Assembly: GCA_942491145.1 (NCBI GenBank) | Contig: CALOBC010000006.1 | Coordinates: 124,001-188,000, forward strand | Direction: 5' to 3' | DNA length: 64,000 bases | DNA from: CAXQUZ01 sp942491145 | GTDB taxonomy: Bacteria > Myxococcota_A > UBA796 > UBA2385 | Shown here: positions 1 to 8,499 of the stretch, piece by piece | How the letters are laid out: each line of letters starts with the position of its first letter | Numbering within the stretch: position 1 is the stretch's first letter | Made by a program: the position numbers and the translations under genes | Notes under the pieces: model-generated | Seen by the model: the letters and a program-made list of their open reading frames with translations, nothing else | What the model was told of the DNA's origin: nothing | Databases searched by the model: none

Positions 1-190
1 TCGAGATCTGTGCCGTGACCGCCGGCGCATCCAAGCGGGGCGTGGGCGGCGCGGCGGCTTCGTCGAGGTCAAGCGCTTCGTCCACGGGATCGGGCGGTGC
101 GGCTGGCGCGTAGACCAGGGGCTCGCGAGCGCAGCTGAGGAGAATCATCGACCAGAGCATGCTGAGCAGGGTATCGGTTTTGACAGACAC
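1..190 (-). CDS. Putative lipoprotein, partial (C-terminus beyond left edge)
   Basis: An open frame enters from the left edge on the minus strand and starts at GTG 190, or at ATG 160 ten codons further in. The first 24 residues form a short hydrophobic signal ending in a lipobox-like LLSC, followed by a Pro/Ala/Asp-rich stretch typical of the flexible linker after a lipidated cysteine. The protein would therefore be a membrane-anchored lipoprotein, but its functional domain lies outside the window. It is divergent from the haem-protein gene at 218, so the two probably share the 27-60 base promoter space between them. Neither start has a clear Shine-Dalgarno sequence. Function cannot be assigned. 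Confidence 0.5.
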   Translation of the reverse strand, partial: MSVKTDTLLSMLWSMILLSCAREPLVYAPAAPPDPVDEALDLDEAAAPPTPRLDAPAVTAQIS

Positions 191-217
191 GCGAACAGAC
201 TTTGTTTGGATGGCACG

Positions 218-1855
218 ATGATCGGTGTGATCGGCCTGCTGATCGGCTGCGCAGAGCCCGTGGCGCGCCCACCGGTCACGGTCCAGCAGCCATCAACTCC
301 CTACGTTCTGCTCGACGGGCCGCGCTTGCTGCGGCGGATTCGGCTGGACCTCGGCGGACGACTGCCAGATGTCGCCGATCTGGACGTGGTCGAAGCAGAC
401 CCGGACCAGGTCTGGACGCTGGCGGATGGCTACCTCGACGATCCGCTGCTGGGCGATCGACTGGTCGAGCTCTGGGGCGAGCGCTGGGGCCAGCTTCGCG
501 ATGATCCCCTGATTGGCACCGCAGAGATTGGGGTTGCAGAAGAAGATGCCTTTCCGTTCGCGCGGTCTTCGTTTGAAGAGCCACTGAGGTTAATGGCGCA
601 TGTGGCCGTCAACGATCTGCCCTGGGACGAGGTTGTGACCGCCGACTACACCCTCGGCACGGCGCCACTGGCACGACTCTGGCCGCTGGACACCCCGGCG
701 GATGCCGAAGGTTGGGTGATCAGCCACTACACCGATGGCCGGCCGATGTCGGGCATCCTGTCGAGCAATGGGCTGTGGTGGCGCCACATCACCGACGAGT
801 CCAATGCAAACCGTGGCCGTGCGGCGGCGATCAGCCGGTTGTTGCTGTGTGAGGACTTCCTCAGCCGACCCATCTCGTTTTCGGCGCTCGATGTCGCGGC
901 GGTCGATGAAGCGTCCGCCGCCGCGGCCATCCAGGACGAGCCGGCGTGCGCAGGCTGCCACTCGACCCTCGATCCGCTGGCGGCGAACCTGTTCGGCTTC
1001 TGGTGGTTCGAAGAGCACAACATCTCTGAGATCGGCTACTACCACGCCGAGCGGGAAGCCCTGAGCGACGATGTCTTGGGCACCCGACCCGGTTGGTTTG
1101 GCCAGCCGCTCGGGGGCTTGGCAGACCTCGGGGGTGCCTTGGCCGCCGACCCACGCTTTCCCCGCTGCACCGCGGAGCACATGGCGGCTGGGCTGTGGCG
1201 ACGGGAAGTCGACTTGGACGACCACGACCAGATCACCGCACTCACCGATGTCTTGGAAGACAGCGACCGCCGGCTCAAGGCGCTGTTGGGCGCGATCTTG
1301 CGGACGGAGGACTACCGGGCCGGTGGATTGCTTGTGGGTGCGGGTGTTGCGGCGGACCGAGCGGTCACCCGTCGGATGCTGAGTCCCGACCAGCTCTCCG
1401 ATGCCCTTGCTGCGCTGACGGGGTTTCACTGGACCCACCTCGGCGTCGACATGATGAACGCCGACACCGGCGGCGGCTACCGAGTGCTGGCCGGCGGCGC
1501 GGATGGGGAGCTGGTCCGCTCACCCCAGACCGATCCGGGCTTGACCTGGGCGCTCACCACCCGCCGTCTGGCTGAGGCGGCTGCCGGGTACGCCGTCGAC
1601 AATGAGCTGGTCGCTGAAGCGGAGGGTGCGGGACTGTTGTGGGGGGTGACCTTGGACACCCCATCTTCCGACCCCGCCTTCACCGCGCAGCTCTCGGCGC
1701 TCCACTGGCGGTTGCTGGCCCGTCGGCCGACCGAGGCTTGGCTCTCATCGGTCACCGCCCTGTGGGACGTGGTGGAGGACAAAGACGGTGCGGAGCAAGC
1801 GTGGGTGGCGGTGCTTGTTGTGTTGTTCAGCGATCCAGACTTTGTCACCTACTGA
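218..1855 (+). CDS. Exported DUF1588/DUF1585-type protein with one c-type haem motif
   Basis: About 545 residues. The ATG at 218 gives a short signal peptide with lipobox LLIGC, a better start than the in-frame TTG at 206. Near residue 250 a CAGCH haem-binding motif is followed by LDPLAANLFGF, the signature of the planctomycete-cytochrome-like DUF1588/DUF1585 region found in large exported proteins of Planctomycetota, Myxococcota and Bdellovibrionota. These genes are almost always followed by a DUF1501 gene, as here (gap of 15 bases). The protein is expected to be periplasmic or outer-membrane anchored and redox active; its substrate is unknown. The N-terminal half (DxGGRLPDVADLD region) resembles the DUF1549/1592 part of the family, but it is shorter than many planctomycetal homologues. 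Confidence 0.75.
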   Translation: MIGVIGLLIGCAEPVARPPVTVQQPSTPYVLLDGPRLLRRIRLDLGGRLPDVADLDVVEADPDQVWTLADGYLDDPLLGDRLVELWGERWGQLRDDPLIGTAEIGVAEEDAFPFARSSFEEPLRLMAHVAVNDLPWDEVVTADYTLGTAPLARLWPLDTPADAEGWVISHYTDGRPMSGILSSNGLWWRHITDESNANRGRAAAISRLLLCEDFLSRPISFSALDVAAVDEASAAAAIQDEPACAGCHSTLDPLAANLFGFWWFEEHNISEIGYYHAEREALSDDVLGTRPGWFGQPLGGLADLGGALAADPRFPRCTAEHMAAGLWRREVDLDDHDQITALTDVLEDSDRRLKALLGAILRTEDYRAGGLLVGAGVAADRAVTRRMLSPDQLSDALAALTGFHWTHLGVDMMNADTGGGYRVLAGGADGELVRSPQTDPGLTWALTTRRLAEAAAGYAVDNELVAEAEGAGLLWGVTLDTPSSDPAFTAQLSALHWRLLARRPTEAWLSSVTALWDVVEDKDGAEQAWVAVLVVLFSDPDFVTY

Positions 1856-1870
1856 GCAAAGGGACCAACA

Positions 1871-3118
1871 ATGCTGTTGAGTCGTCGAAGACTGGGGATG
1901 CTGGGCGCGGGGCTGTTGCTGCCGCGGCAGCTGCTGGCCCAGCAAACATCGCAGCGTCGGTTCCTGTTTGTCTTTTGCAATGGCGGCTGGGATCAGACGA
2001 CGGTCTTTGCACCCCTGTTCGGCAGCCCCTATGTCGACATGGACGGCGGCGGCGAGGAAGCGGAGGCCGGCGGCATCACCTTTGTCGACGCCGAAGACCG
2101 GCCATCGGTGCGCAGCTTCTTCGAGCGCTGGGGCGAGCAGGCCTGTCTGCTCAACGGCTTGGAGGTGCCGGCGATCTCCCACGACCAGTGCATGCGCCTG
2201 ATCCAGACCGGGCGACGGACCGACAACGGCGACGACTGGGCCGCGATCCTCGCGGGCCGTGGTGATGTGCTGGAGCTGCCCTATGTGGTCGTCTCGGGTC
2301 CGGCCTATAGCAGTGCCCACAGCAGCGCTGTGGTCCGCATTGGCAGCGACCGGCAGCTGGCCAAGCTCCTCGATGCCAGCGCCTTCGACAGCTCGGATCA
2401 GCCCATCATGGCGATGTCGGAGACTGCCGATGAGGCGGTTGCTTCGTTTCTTCAAGAGCGTGCTGCGGAGCTGGTTGGGGCCCAGCCCACGGGGCAAGAA
2501 GCGCGCTTTGCCGACGCATATGCCCGCTCCTTGGACAATCTCGCCGGGGTTCGGGGCGGTCTCGGCGAGCTTGCTCTGGACGGGGCGGTCTTCGACACGC
2601 TGGCGTCGTCGCTGGAGGTCGCGCTCAAGAGCATGGAGCTGGGCAAGACCCGCTGCGCGCTCATCCGAGACAATGGACTGTGGGCGCAGGGCTGGGACAC
2701 CCACCAGAAAAATGAGTACCAGGCCCTCAACTTTGACCTGCTGTTCGCGCAGCTCGACGAGCTGATGCTGACGTTGGCGTCGAGGACGGGGCCGGACGGC
2801 GCGCCGCTGTCCGAGACAACCACGGTGGTGGTGTTTAGCGAGATGGGCCGCCAGCCAATGCTCAACAGCCACGGCGGCAAACACCACTGGACGTCCACCA
2901 GCGCGCTGTTTCTCGGCGCGGGCATCGCGGGTGGCCAGGTGGTCGGGGGCTTCGACGAGCGCTCGCTGAGCCGGCCGATGGACTTCGCAACGGGGGCGCC
3001 CACGTCCAGGGGTGTGTTGGCGGACGTCGACGACTTTGGCGCGACGTTGTTGGCGCTGGCCGACATCGATCCCGGCGCGTACACCCATGGGGCGCCCATC
3101 GGGGCCATCGTCAAGTGA
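1871..3118 (+). CDS. DUF1501 family protein (sulfatase-like fold), Tat-exported
   Basis: A 415-residue protein. It opens with a twin-arginine-like SRRRLGMLGAG followed by a hydrophobic stretch ending in LLAQ, as expected for the Tat-exported DUF1501 family. DUF1501 proteins belong to the alkaline-phosphatase/sulfatase superfamily. The typical FCNGGWDQ motif is near residue 35, WDTHQKNE near 275 and the FSEMGRQP...GGKHHW block near 320-340, all family hallmarks. It is the usual partner of the preceding DUF1588-type haem protein, and the two are assumed to act together in the cell envelope. Its stop overlaps the GTG of the SGNH hydrolase gene (GTGA), so the three genes form one operon. The biochemical activity of the family is not established. 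Confidence 0.85.
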   Translation: MLLSRRRLGMLGAGLLLPRQLLAQQTSQRRFLFVFCNGGWDQTTVFAPLFGSPYVDMDGGGEEAEAGGITFVDAEDRPSVRSFFERWGEQACLLNGLEVPAISHDQCMRLIQTGRRTDNGDDWAAILAGRGDVLELPYVVVSGPAYSSAHSSAVVRIGSDRQLAKLLDASAFDSSDQPIMAMSETADEAVASFLQERAAELVGAQPTGQEARFADAYARSLDNLAGVRGGLGELALDGAVFDTLASSLEVALKSMELGKTRCALIRDNGLWAQGWDTHQKNEYQALNFDLLFAQLDELMLTLASRTGPDGAPLSETTTVVVFSEMGRQPMLNSHGGKHHWTSTSALFLGAGIAGGQVVGGFDERSLSRPMDFATGAPTSRGVLADVDDFGATLLALADIDPGAYTHGAPIGAIVK

Positions 3119-4200
3119 AGGTGCCAAGGCGGGTCATCGGCGGCGTGCTCGTCGCGTGTGCAGTGCTGCTCGGTCTGGAGCTGCTGGCCCATGGCGTCGA
3201 GCGCCTCGTGCGCGGCGGCGGGGGACGCACGGTGCCGGTGGCGGCGCCGGATGCTGAGGGCATGTACTCATTTATGGTCCGGGCTTGGCTGTCGCGGCAG
3301 TGGACGGGGACGAGCGCCGAGCCTTCCGGGGTGCCCTTGGTGGTCGACGACCAGCGGGTCTGGGCCTTGCCGCCGGGAACCGAGCTCGACGTGGCGGGCA
3401 TGGACCTGCGGGTCAACGACCGGGGCATGCGCGGCGGCGAGGTTCCGGCCCGACTGCCCGGTGAGGTTCGCCTGATGACGCTGGGTGACTCGTCTGTGTT
3501 TGGCTATGGGGTGCGAGAGACCGAGGTGTTCTCCGTCATCGCCGCCGAGCAGCTCTCCCAGCGCTGGCAGCGACCGGTGCTGAGTCTCAACGGCGCCGTG
3601 CCCGGTCACGACAGCGGCCAGAGCCGGATGACCTTGCGGACGCTGAGCCCGGACCTGTCGCCGGACTGGGTGGTCATCGGCTCACTGTGGAGCGATGTCT
3701 ATCGGGGTCGCCGTCAGTCGCTGCCGCCGAGGGTGTTGGTGGCGCGCGGAGTGTTGCGAGAGCTGGCGCTGTATCGGCTCTTGCAGCGGCTGCTGACGCC
3801 GGTGTTGTCGAGCGAGTCCATTCGCTGGATTGCCGATGAGGGGGACATCTCGCCGCTGTCGCCGGACGCACTGGACGCCTACCGCCGCAACCTCCGAGCG
3901 ATGGCCCGTGACACGTCCCAGCGCGGGGGTTGTCCGGTCTTTGTCATGCTCCCCGCACCGATGGACTTTGATGTTGTTCCCGTGCCCGAGGCGGTCGCTG
4001 CCCACCGGGGCGTGATGCGGGCGGTCGCGTCGGAGACGGGGGCGCCGCTGCTCGATGGTCCGGCGCTGCTCGCTGGGAACGAGGGGTGGCGGGGGCTGTT
4101 CATCGACCAAGTCCACCCCAGTGCGACCGGCCACGCGCGCTTGGGGATGGCGCTGGCGGCAGTGTTGGGCGAGCTTGGCCCGGAGTGCAACTCAAGGTGA
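3115..4200 (+). CDS. SGNH/GDSL-like hydrolase, membrane-anchored
   Basis: 361 residues from GTG 3115, which overlaps the DUF1501 stop by four bases. Residues 5-25 form one hydrophobic segment, consistent with an N-terminal anchor or uncleaved signal. The catalytic blocks of the SGNH superfamily are visible: LGDSSVFGYG (block I, nucleophile Ser) near residue 122 and DQVHPSATGH (block V, Asp and His) near residue 335. Members are esterases or O-acetyl transfer enzymes acting on polysaccharides and lipids in the envelope. The operon context suggests work on the same outer-surface material as the DUF1588/DUF1501 pair, but the substrate cannot be read from sequence. Confidence 0.75.
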   Translation: MKVPRRVIGGVLVACAVLLGLELLAHGVERLVRGGGGRTVPVAAPDAEGMYSFMVRAWLSRQWTGTSAEPSGVPLVVDDQRVWALPPGTELDVAGMDLRVNDRGMRGGEVPARLPGEVRLMTLGDSSVFGYGVRETEVFSVIAAEQLSQRWQRPVLSLNGAVPGHDSGQSRMTLRTLSPDLSPDWVVIGSLWSDVYRGRRQSLPPRVLVARGVLRELALYRLLQRLLTPVLSSESIRWIADEGDISPLSPDALDAYRRNLRAMARDTSQRGGCPVFVMLPAPMDFDVVPVPEAVAAHRGVMRAVASETGAPLLDGPALLAGNEGWRGLFIDQVHPSATGHARLGMALAAVLGELGPECNSR

Positions 4201-4232
4201 GCGGGGTTGGTGGTTGTGGACGGTGTCGAGTC

Positions 4233-4261
4233 TTGTGGCAACAGGTAATAACCCTTACTAT
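4233..4261 (+). promoter_or_regulatory. Possible sigma-70-type promoter for the Rieske-GltB gene
   Basis: TTGTGG and TACTAT are separated by 17 bases in a locally AT-rich patch, an unusual composition for this genome. Transcription would start near 4268, before the repeat block at 4282. Assigned by eye only. Confidence 0.3.
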
Positions 4262-4281
4262 TTCTTTTCGTCTTGACCCCT

Positions 4282-4320
4282 CGTCGCGGGTGTGCCCTCT
4301 CCTCTTGCCCTGGGAGGCAG
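4282..4320 (+). repeat. Leader repeat, copy 1
   Basis: CGTCGCGGGTGTG (4282-4294) and CCTCTTGCCCTGGGAGGCAG (4301-4320) are both repeated exactly at 7036-7048 and 7057-7076, with 6 versus 8 bases between the blocks. CCTC and GAGG within the second block can pair. In this copy the GGGAGG is not followed by a start codon, whereas in copy 2 it is the ribosome-binding site. Confidence 0.6.
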
Positions 4321-4543
4321 CGGCTCCTGCTCTGCACCGCGGGGACGTGGCGTGCGGAGCAGGCTCTGGGGGCTTGCGTCGGTGGGGGCTTGCGGCCGGT
4401 GGATCAATCCATCGCCATGTGCGAGAGTCGGCCACAACACAGGCCGGCGCGGTTCATCGGGAACCCAGCTTGGCGGTGCTCTTTGGGTCCGAGGTTCTGT
4501 CGACCCATCGCGCGCCCCAGCCGCTCGCCACCGGAGCTAGGCC

Positions 4544-6160
4544 ATGAGCCGTTTTGTTGAGATTGCCCGCTGGAACGATGTTGTCGACCGCAAGCCGGTC
4601 TATGCTTTGGTCGAGGGCGTGGACCTTGTGGTCATCCGCTTCGACGACCAAGTCAGCGTGCTGTACGGGCGCTGCTTGCACCGCGGGGCCCTACTGTCTG
4701 ACGGCCATGTCGACGGGGACAACCTCATCTGTGGGGTGCACGACTGGGACTACCGGGTCGACACCGGTGTCAGCGCCTACAACAACCGCGAGGTGCTCCA
4801 GAAGTTCCCGGCGCGGGTCGACAACGGCGCGGTGATGGTGGATGCCGACGCGGTGGCGGCATGGGCGGTCGCGCACCCCCAGCCCTATGACCGCGAGGGC
4901 TACCTGGGCCTGTATGCCGACCACCACGGCACCGACGCCGAGCCCCACAATGGCCACATCCAGCGCCTCGCCCGGGAAGGCTTGTCCAAGGTCGGCCACC
5001 ACGGCCCCGTCTCGGCGATGGGCGTACACCGCAACGAGCTGCCCTCCTGGGACGACCTGCAGATCCTCACCGCCCAACTCGCCCGCCGGCCCCTGATGGA
5101 GGACGAGGACGTCGACACGTCCGTGATCATCGGTCCTGGCGCGAAGAAGCCCCTGCGGCTGGAGATCCCGCTGTTTGTCTCGGACATGAGCTACGGCGCG
5201 CTGTCCGAAGAAGCCAAGACCGCGCTGTCTCTCGGCGCCCACCGGGCCGGCACCGGCATCTGCTCCGGCGAAGGCGGCATGCTCCCCGAAGAACACGCCG
5301 CCAACGACCGCTACTTCTATGAGCTCGCCAGCGGCAGGTTTGGGTGGTCGCTGGACAAGGTGCGCAACGTGCAAGCGTTTCACTTCAAGGGCGGCCAGGG
5401 CGCCAAGACAGGCACCGGCGGCCACCTGCCGGGCCACAAGGTCACCGAGAAGATCGCCGCCGTGCGCGGTCTCAAGGTTGGCCAGTCGGCCATCAGCCCC
5501 CCTGCCTTTCCCGACCTCCACAGCGCCGCCGACTTCCGCCGGGTGGCCGACGAGGTCCGCGAGACCAGTGGCGGCATCCCCATTGGCTTCAAGCTGTCGG
5601 CCCAACACATCGAGCTGGACATCGACTTCGCCCTGTCGGCAACGGCCGACTACATCATCCTCGATGGCCGGGGCGGGGCCACGGGTGCGGCGCCTCGCTT
5701 GTTCCGGGACAACATCTCGGTGCCGACCATGGCGGCGCTGGCGCGGGCACGGCGTCACCTCGACGCCCGGGGTCGCCGGGACGTCACCCTCATCATCACG
5801 GGGGGCCTGCGCCACGAGGGCGACTTCGTGAAGGCCCTCGCGCTGGGTGCGGACGCCATCGCCGTCGCGAACTCTGCGCTTCAGGCCATCGGTTGTCTCG
5901 GCATGCGCGCCTGCCACACCAACAACTGCCCGGTTGGCATCGCCACCCAGAAGCCGTCGCTTCGCAGCCGCTTGCAGATCGAGGGCTCGGCCCAGCAACT
6001 CACCAACTACCTCCAGGCCACCACCGAGCTGATGACCGTGCTCACCCGGGCGTGTGGTCACCGCCAGATCTCGGGGCTGTGCCCGGACGACCTGACGACT
6101 TGGAAGCGGGACCTCGCGTACTTGACGGGTGTGTCCTACGCGGGTGTGGTGCCACTGTAG
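4544..6160 (+). CDS. Rieske ferredoxin domain fused to FMN-binding glutamate synthase-like domain
   Basis: 538 residues. Residues 1-95 form a Rieske [2Fe-2S] domain with ligands C44-x-H46 and C63-x2-H66 (CLH and CGVH). Residues 130-530 match the FMN-binding central region of glutamate synthase large subunit: KPLRLEIPLFVSDMSYGALS, GEGGM, KGGQGAKTGTGGHLPGHKV, the ILDGRGGATGAAP loop and the 3Fe-4S-type cysteines in CLGMRACHTNNCPVG. There is no amidotransferase domain and no GXGXG C-terminal domain. Such stand-alone FMN domains transfer electrons to 2-oxoglutarate or a related acceptor, and the fused Rieske domain would deliver them. Cytosolic. The ATG at 4544 follows a GGAG eight bases upstream. 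Whether the product is glutamate or another compound is unknown. Confidence 0.85.
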   Translation: MSRFVEIARWNDVVDRKPVYALVEGVDLVVIRFDDQVSVLYGRCLHRGALLSDGHVDGDNLICGVHDWDYRVDTGVSAYNNREVLQKFPARVDNGAVMVDADAVAAWAVAHPQPYDREGYLGLYADHHGTDAEPHNGHIQRLAREGLSKVGHHGPVSAMGVHRNELPSWDDLQILTAQLARRPLMEDEDVDTSVIIGPGAKKPLRLEIPLFVSDMSYGALSEEAKTALSLGAHRAGTGICSGEGGMLPEEHAANDRYFYELASGRFGWSLDKVRNVQAFHFKGGQGAKTGTGGHLPGHKVTEKIAAVRGLKVGQSAISPPAFPDLHSAADFRRVADEVRETSGGIPIGFKLSAQHIELDIDFALSATADYIILDGRGGATGAAPRLFRDNISVPTMAALARARRHLDARGRRDVTLIITGGLRHEGDFVKALALGADAIAVANSALQAIGCLGMRACHTNNCPVGIATQKPSLRSRLQIEGSAQQLTNYLQATTELMTVLTRACGHRQISGLCPDDLTTWKRDLAYLTGVSYAGVVPL

Positions 6161-6275
6161 GAAGGTGGCGGCGGAGGTTCAGAAGATGGCCGAGTCCTGG
6201 GCCGCCCCGTGTGGTACTTTCGGCGATTGACCGGGGGCCTTCGGCCGAGCCCGGAGTCCCCACTTGTTCGGAGCG

Positions 6276-7013
6276 ATGATGCACAAGTTGTTGGCACTGG
6301 GAACGCTGCTGTTCCTCACAGCGTTGCCTGCCTGTTCCGCGGGGGCTGACGACAAAGGCACGGAAGAGGGGGACGCTGACACAGATGCAGACGCTGACAC
6401 CGATGCAGATGCAGATGCAGATGCAGATGCAGATGCAGACGCAGACGCAGACGCAGATGCAGATTCCGACGCCGATGCCGATGCCGATGCAGACGGCATC
6501 TTCCTCGATCCACCCGCAGAGATCTGCGCCGCCACGCTGCTCACCGACTACGTCGCCGATGATGGCTTTGGCACCCCCGTGCTGAGCCTCAGCGCTGGCG
6601 AGACCTTCGATGTGGGCGGGCTGGACGACTGGGCATTGGGCCGGGCAACGCTCCTCATGACCGCGCCCGAGGGTGCATTCCGGTTTGAGGTCCGCGGTGC
6701 GGGCGACGAGCCGGTGGTGTCCCTTGACTGTCCCGACGCGCCTGTAGCGCGGGTCGCTGTCTACGCCGACGTACAGCTGTACTCCGACGATGCCTTGAGC
6801 CTTGAGGCCTGCGTGTTGTCGGATGGCGACATGTTCGAAGGGGGCATCTCCTCCGTGTTCACCGACTACTTGGGGGAGTACGTCGAGGTTGACGTCCGGG
6901 GCCTCGAAGCGCACTGTGGGGACGGGAACCTGTTCCAGGCCATCACCACCATCGCGCCGGAGGGTGAGCCCATCTCCCTGGTCGCCATGACCACCGTCAT
7001 GACGGTGCCGTAG
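6276..7013 (+). CDS. Lipoprotein with Asp-Ala repeat linker
   Basis: About 245 residues from ATG 6276 (ATG 6279 also possible). A signal peptide ends in lipobox LPAC. Then comes a linker of about 40 residues made almost only of Asp-Ala and Asp-Thr, then a globular domain of about 170 residues rich in beta-type sequence and ending in a valine-rich strand. The linker is highly acidic and probably extends the domain away from the outer membrane. I do not recognise the C-terminal domain. A second lipoprotein with the same linker type lies at 58883, carrying haem motifs instead. Confidence 0.75.
   Translation: MMHKLLALGTLLFLTALPACSAGADDKGTEEGDADTDADADTDADADADADADADADADADADSDADADADADGIFLDPPAEICAATLLTDYVADDGFGTPVLSLSAGETFDVGGLDDWALGRATLLMTAPEGAFRFEVRGAGDEPVVSLDCPDAPVARVAVYADVQLYSDDALSLEACVLSDGDMFEGGISSVFTDYLGEYVEVDVRGLEAHCGDGNLFQAITTIAPEGEPISLVAMTTVMTVP
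6372..6494 (+). repeat. Hexanucleotide GAYGCN repeat encoding (Asp-Ala)n
   Basis: About twenty tandem copies of a six-base unit GAYGCM with scattered synonymous changes and a few ACN codons. The tract is in frame and encodes the acidic linker of the lipoprotein. Such tracts can change length by slippage in whole hexamers without breaking the frame. Confidence 0.85.
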
Positions 7014-7035
7014 ATCAGCTGCCCACTGGACCTCC

Positions 7036-7076
7036 CGTCGCGGGTGTGTACTGACGCCTCTTGCCCTGGGAGGCAG
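7036..7076 (+). repeat. Leader repeat, copy 2
   Basis: Second copy of the two-block repeat seen at 4282. Here CCTCCC at 7031-7036 can pair with GGGAGG at 7068-7073, and GGGAGG is also the ribosome-binding site for GTG 7079. Pairing would occlude translation initiation. Confidence 0.55.
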
Positions 7077-7078
7077 AC

Positions 7079-8485
7079 GTGTCCGCGACCCCCGCCGTCC
7101 CCCCGACCTGGAACCCCCGGCCTGTCCTCGAACGCCGCCTCAGCGCCCGCCCCCGTGTGGTCGTGGTGGGCGGTGGCTTCGGTGGTCTGGCCGCGGCGCG
7201 TGCTCTTGAAAAAGCTGATGTGGACGTTGTTCTCATCGACCGACGCAACCACCACTTGTTCCAGCCGCTGCTGTACCAAGTGGCCACCGCAGTGCTGGCC
7301 CCGGCGGCCATCTCGATGCCCATTCGCAGCCTGCTGCGCCGCCAGCGCAACGTCCGGGTGCGACTCGGCGAGGTGGTGGCTGTCGATCCCGCCCGCAAGG
7401 TGGTGCAGCTGGAGGGGCGAGTGGGCGCCGAAGAGCTGGACTACGACTGGCTGGTGCTCGCGGCCGGGGCGACCCACTCCTACTTTGGCCAAGACGGCTG
7501 GGCGGCGGACGCTCCGGGCCTGAAGACCCTCAACGACGCCATTCAGATCCGACAGCGTGTGTTGTCTGCCTTCGAGCAAGCCGAGTGGACCGATGACGCC
7601 GAGGCCCGCCGGGCGTGCTTGACCTTTGTGGTCGTCGGCGCCGGTCCCACGGGTGTGGAGCTGGCCGGCGCACTGAGCGAGATTGCCCGCCGCACCTTGG
7701 TGGAGGACTTCCGCAACATCGACTCTGCCGAGGCCCGGGTGCTGCTGGTGGAGGGCGGTCCCACGGTGCTGTCTGCCTACCCCGACGGGCTGCGGGCCAG
7801 CGCCCTGGACCAGCTCCGCGACGTGGGTGTGGAGGTCTTGCTGGAGTGTAGGGTCGTGGGCGTGGACGACCAGGGGGTCGACGTCCAGAAGGCCGGGAAC
7901 ACCGGCTCAGAGCGCATTGACAGCCGCACCGTCATCTGGGCGGCAGGCATCGAGGCCTCCCCCCTGGGCAAGGGCTTGGGCACGACCGACCGGGCGGGCC
8001 GGGTACACGTGGGGCCGGACCTGTCCGTCTCGGCGCATCGCGAGGTGTTTGTGGTCGGCGACATGGCCCACACCGACGACCACAAGGGCGGCATCCTGCC
8101 CGGGGTGGCCCAGGTGGCGCTGCAGGGCGGCAACCACGCGGCGGCTTGCATCCACGCCGATCTCGCCCGCAAGCCGCGCACGGCCTTTCGTTACCGGGAC
8201 CTCGGCAGCATGGCGACGATCGGCCGGTCCAAGGCCATCGCCTCGATCCGGAGCGTGCAGCTCGGCGGCTGGGTCGCGTGGTGCATGTGGCTGTTTGTGC
8301 ACCTGATGGCCCTGGTGGGCTTCCGAAACCGGGTCATTGTGCTGTTCGAGTGGGCGTGGAGCTACCTCACTTGGAACCGCGGCAACCGGGTCATTCACAA
8401 CACCTTCGGCCCCCCAGAAGGCAAGCGCCCAAGCCCCGTGTCGGTGCCCCAGCCGGCCGAGGTCCAGTCGGTCCCCGTGCCCTGA
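7079..8485 (+). CDS. ndh: Type II NADH dehydrogenase (NDH-2)
   Basis: 468 residues from GTG 7079, preceded by GGGAGG at the proper distance; the in-frame TTG at 7061 would include the ribosome-binding site in the gene. An FAD-binding VVVGGGFGGLAAA is near residue 25, the NDH-2 motif HHLFQPLLYQVA near 58, a second Rossmann motif VVGAGPTGVELAG near 180 and VVGDMAH (FAD ribityl contact) near 325. The C-terminus has the amphipathic membrane-binding helix region MALVGFRNRVIVLFEW...LTWNRGNRVI characteristic of NDH-2. The enzyme oxidises NADH and reduces quinone at the cytoplasmic membrane without pumping protons. The GTG overlaps a repeat that may control translation. Confidence 0.88.
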   Translation: MSATPAVPPTWNPRPVLERRLSARPRVVVVGGGFGGLAAARALEKADVDVVLIDRRNHHLFQPLLYQVATAVLAPAAISMPIRSLLRRQRNVRVRLGEVVAVDPARKVVQLEGRVGAEELDYDWLVLAAGATHSYFGQDGWAADAPGLKTLNDAIQIRQRVLSAFEQAEWTDDAEARRACLTFVVVGAGPTGVELAGALSEIARRTLVEDFRNIDSAEARVLLVEGGPTVLSAYPDGLRASALDQLRDVGVEVLLECRVVGVDDQGVDVQKAGNTGSERIDSRTVIWAAGIEASPLGKGLGTTDRAGRVHVGPDLSVSAHREVFVVGDMAHTDDHKGGILPGVAQVALQGGNHAAACIHADLARKPRTAFRYRDLGSMATIGRSKAIASIRSVQLGGWVAWCMWLFVHLMALVGFRNRVIVLFEWAWSYLTWNRGNRVIHNTFGPPEGKRPSPVSVPQPAEVQSVPVP

Positions 8486-8499
8486 GGCCCCAAGCTCGC

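Larger units (their letters stand above)
4201..4543. other. 343-base intergenic leader region
   Basis: No protein gene is supported here. The segment is locally AT-richer around 4240-4275 and contains a possible sigma-70-type promoter, then a repeat block shared with the leader of the NADH dehydrogenase gene, then a CCTGCT/AGCAGG inverted repeat near 4325-4370. If the promoter is real, the Rieske-GltB gene has an untranslated leader of about 275 bases, long enough for a cis-regulatory RNA. A Shine-Dalgarno GGAG lies just before the ATG at 4544. Confidence 0.5.

Noticed and set aside
6372..6494. Considered a CRISPR or minisatellite
   Set aside because: The six-base units are in frame and code for an Asp-Ala linker; there are no spacers.
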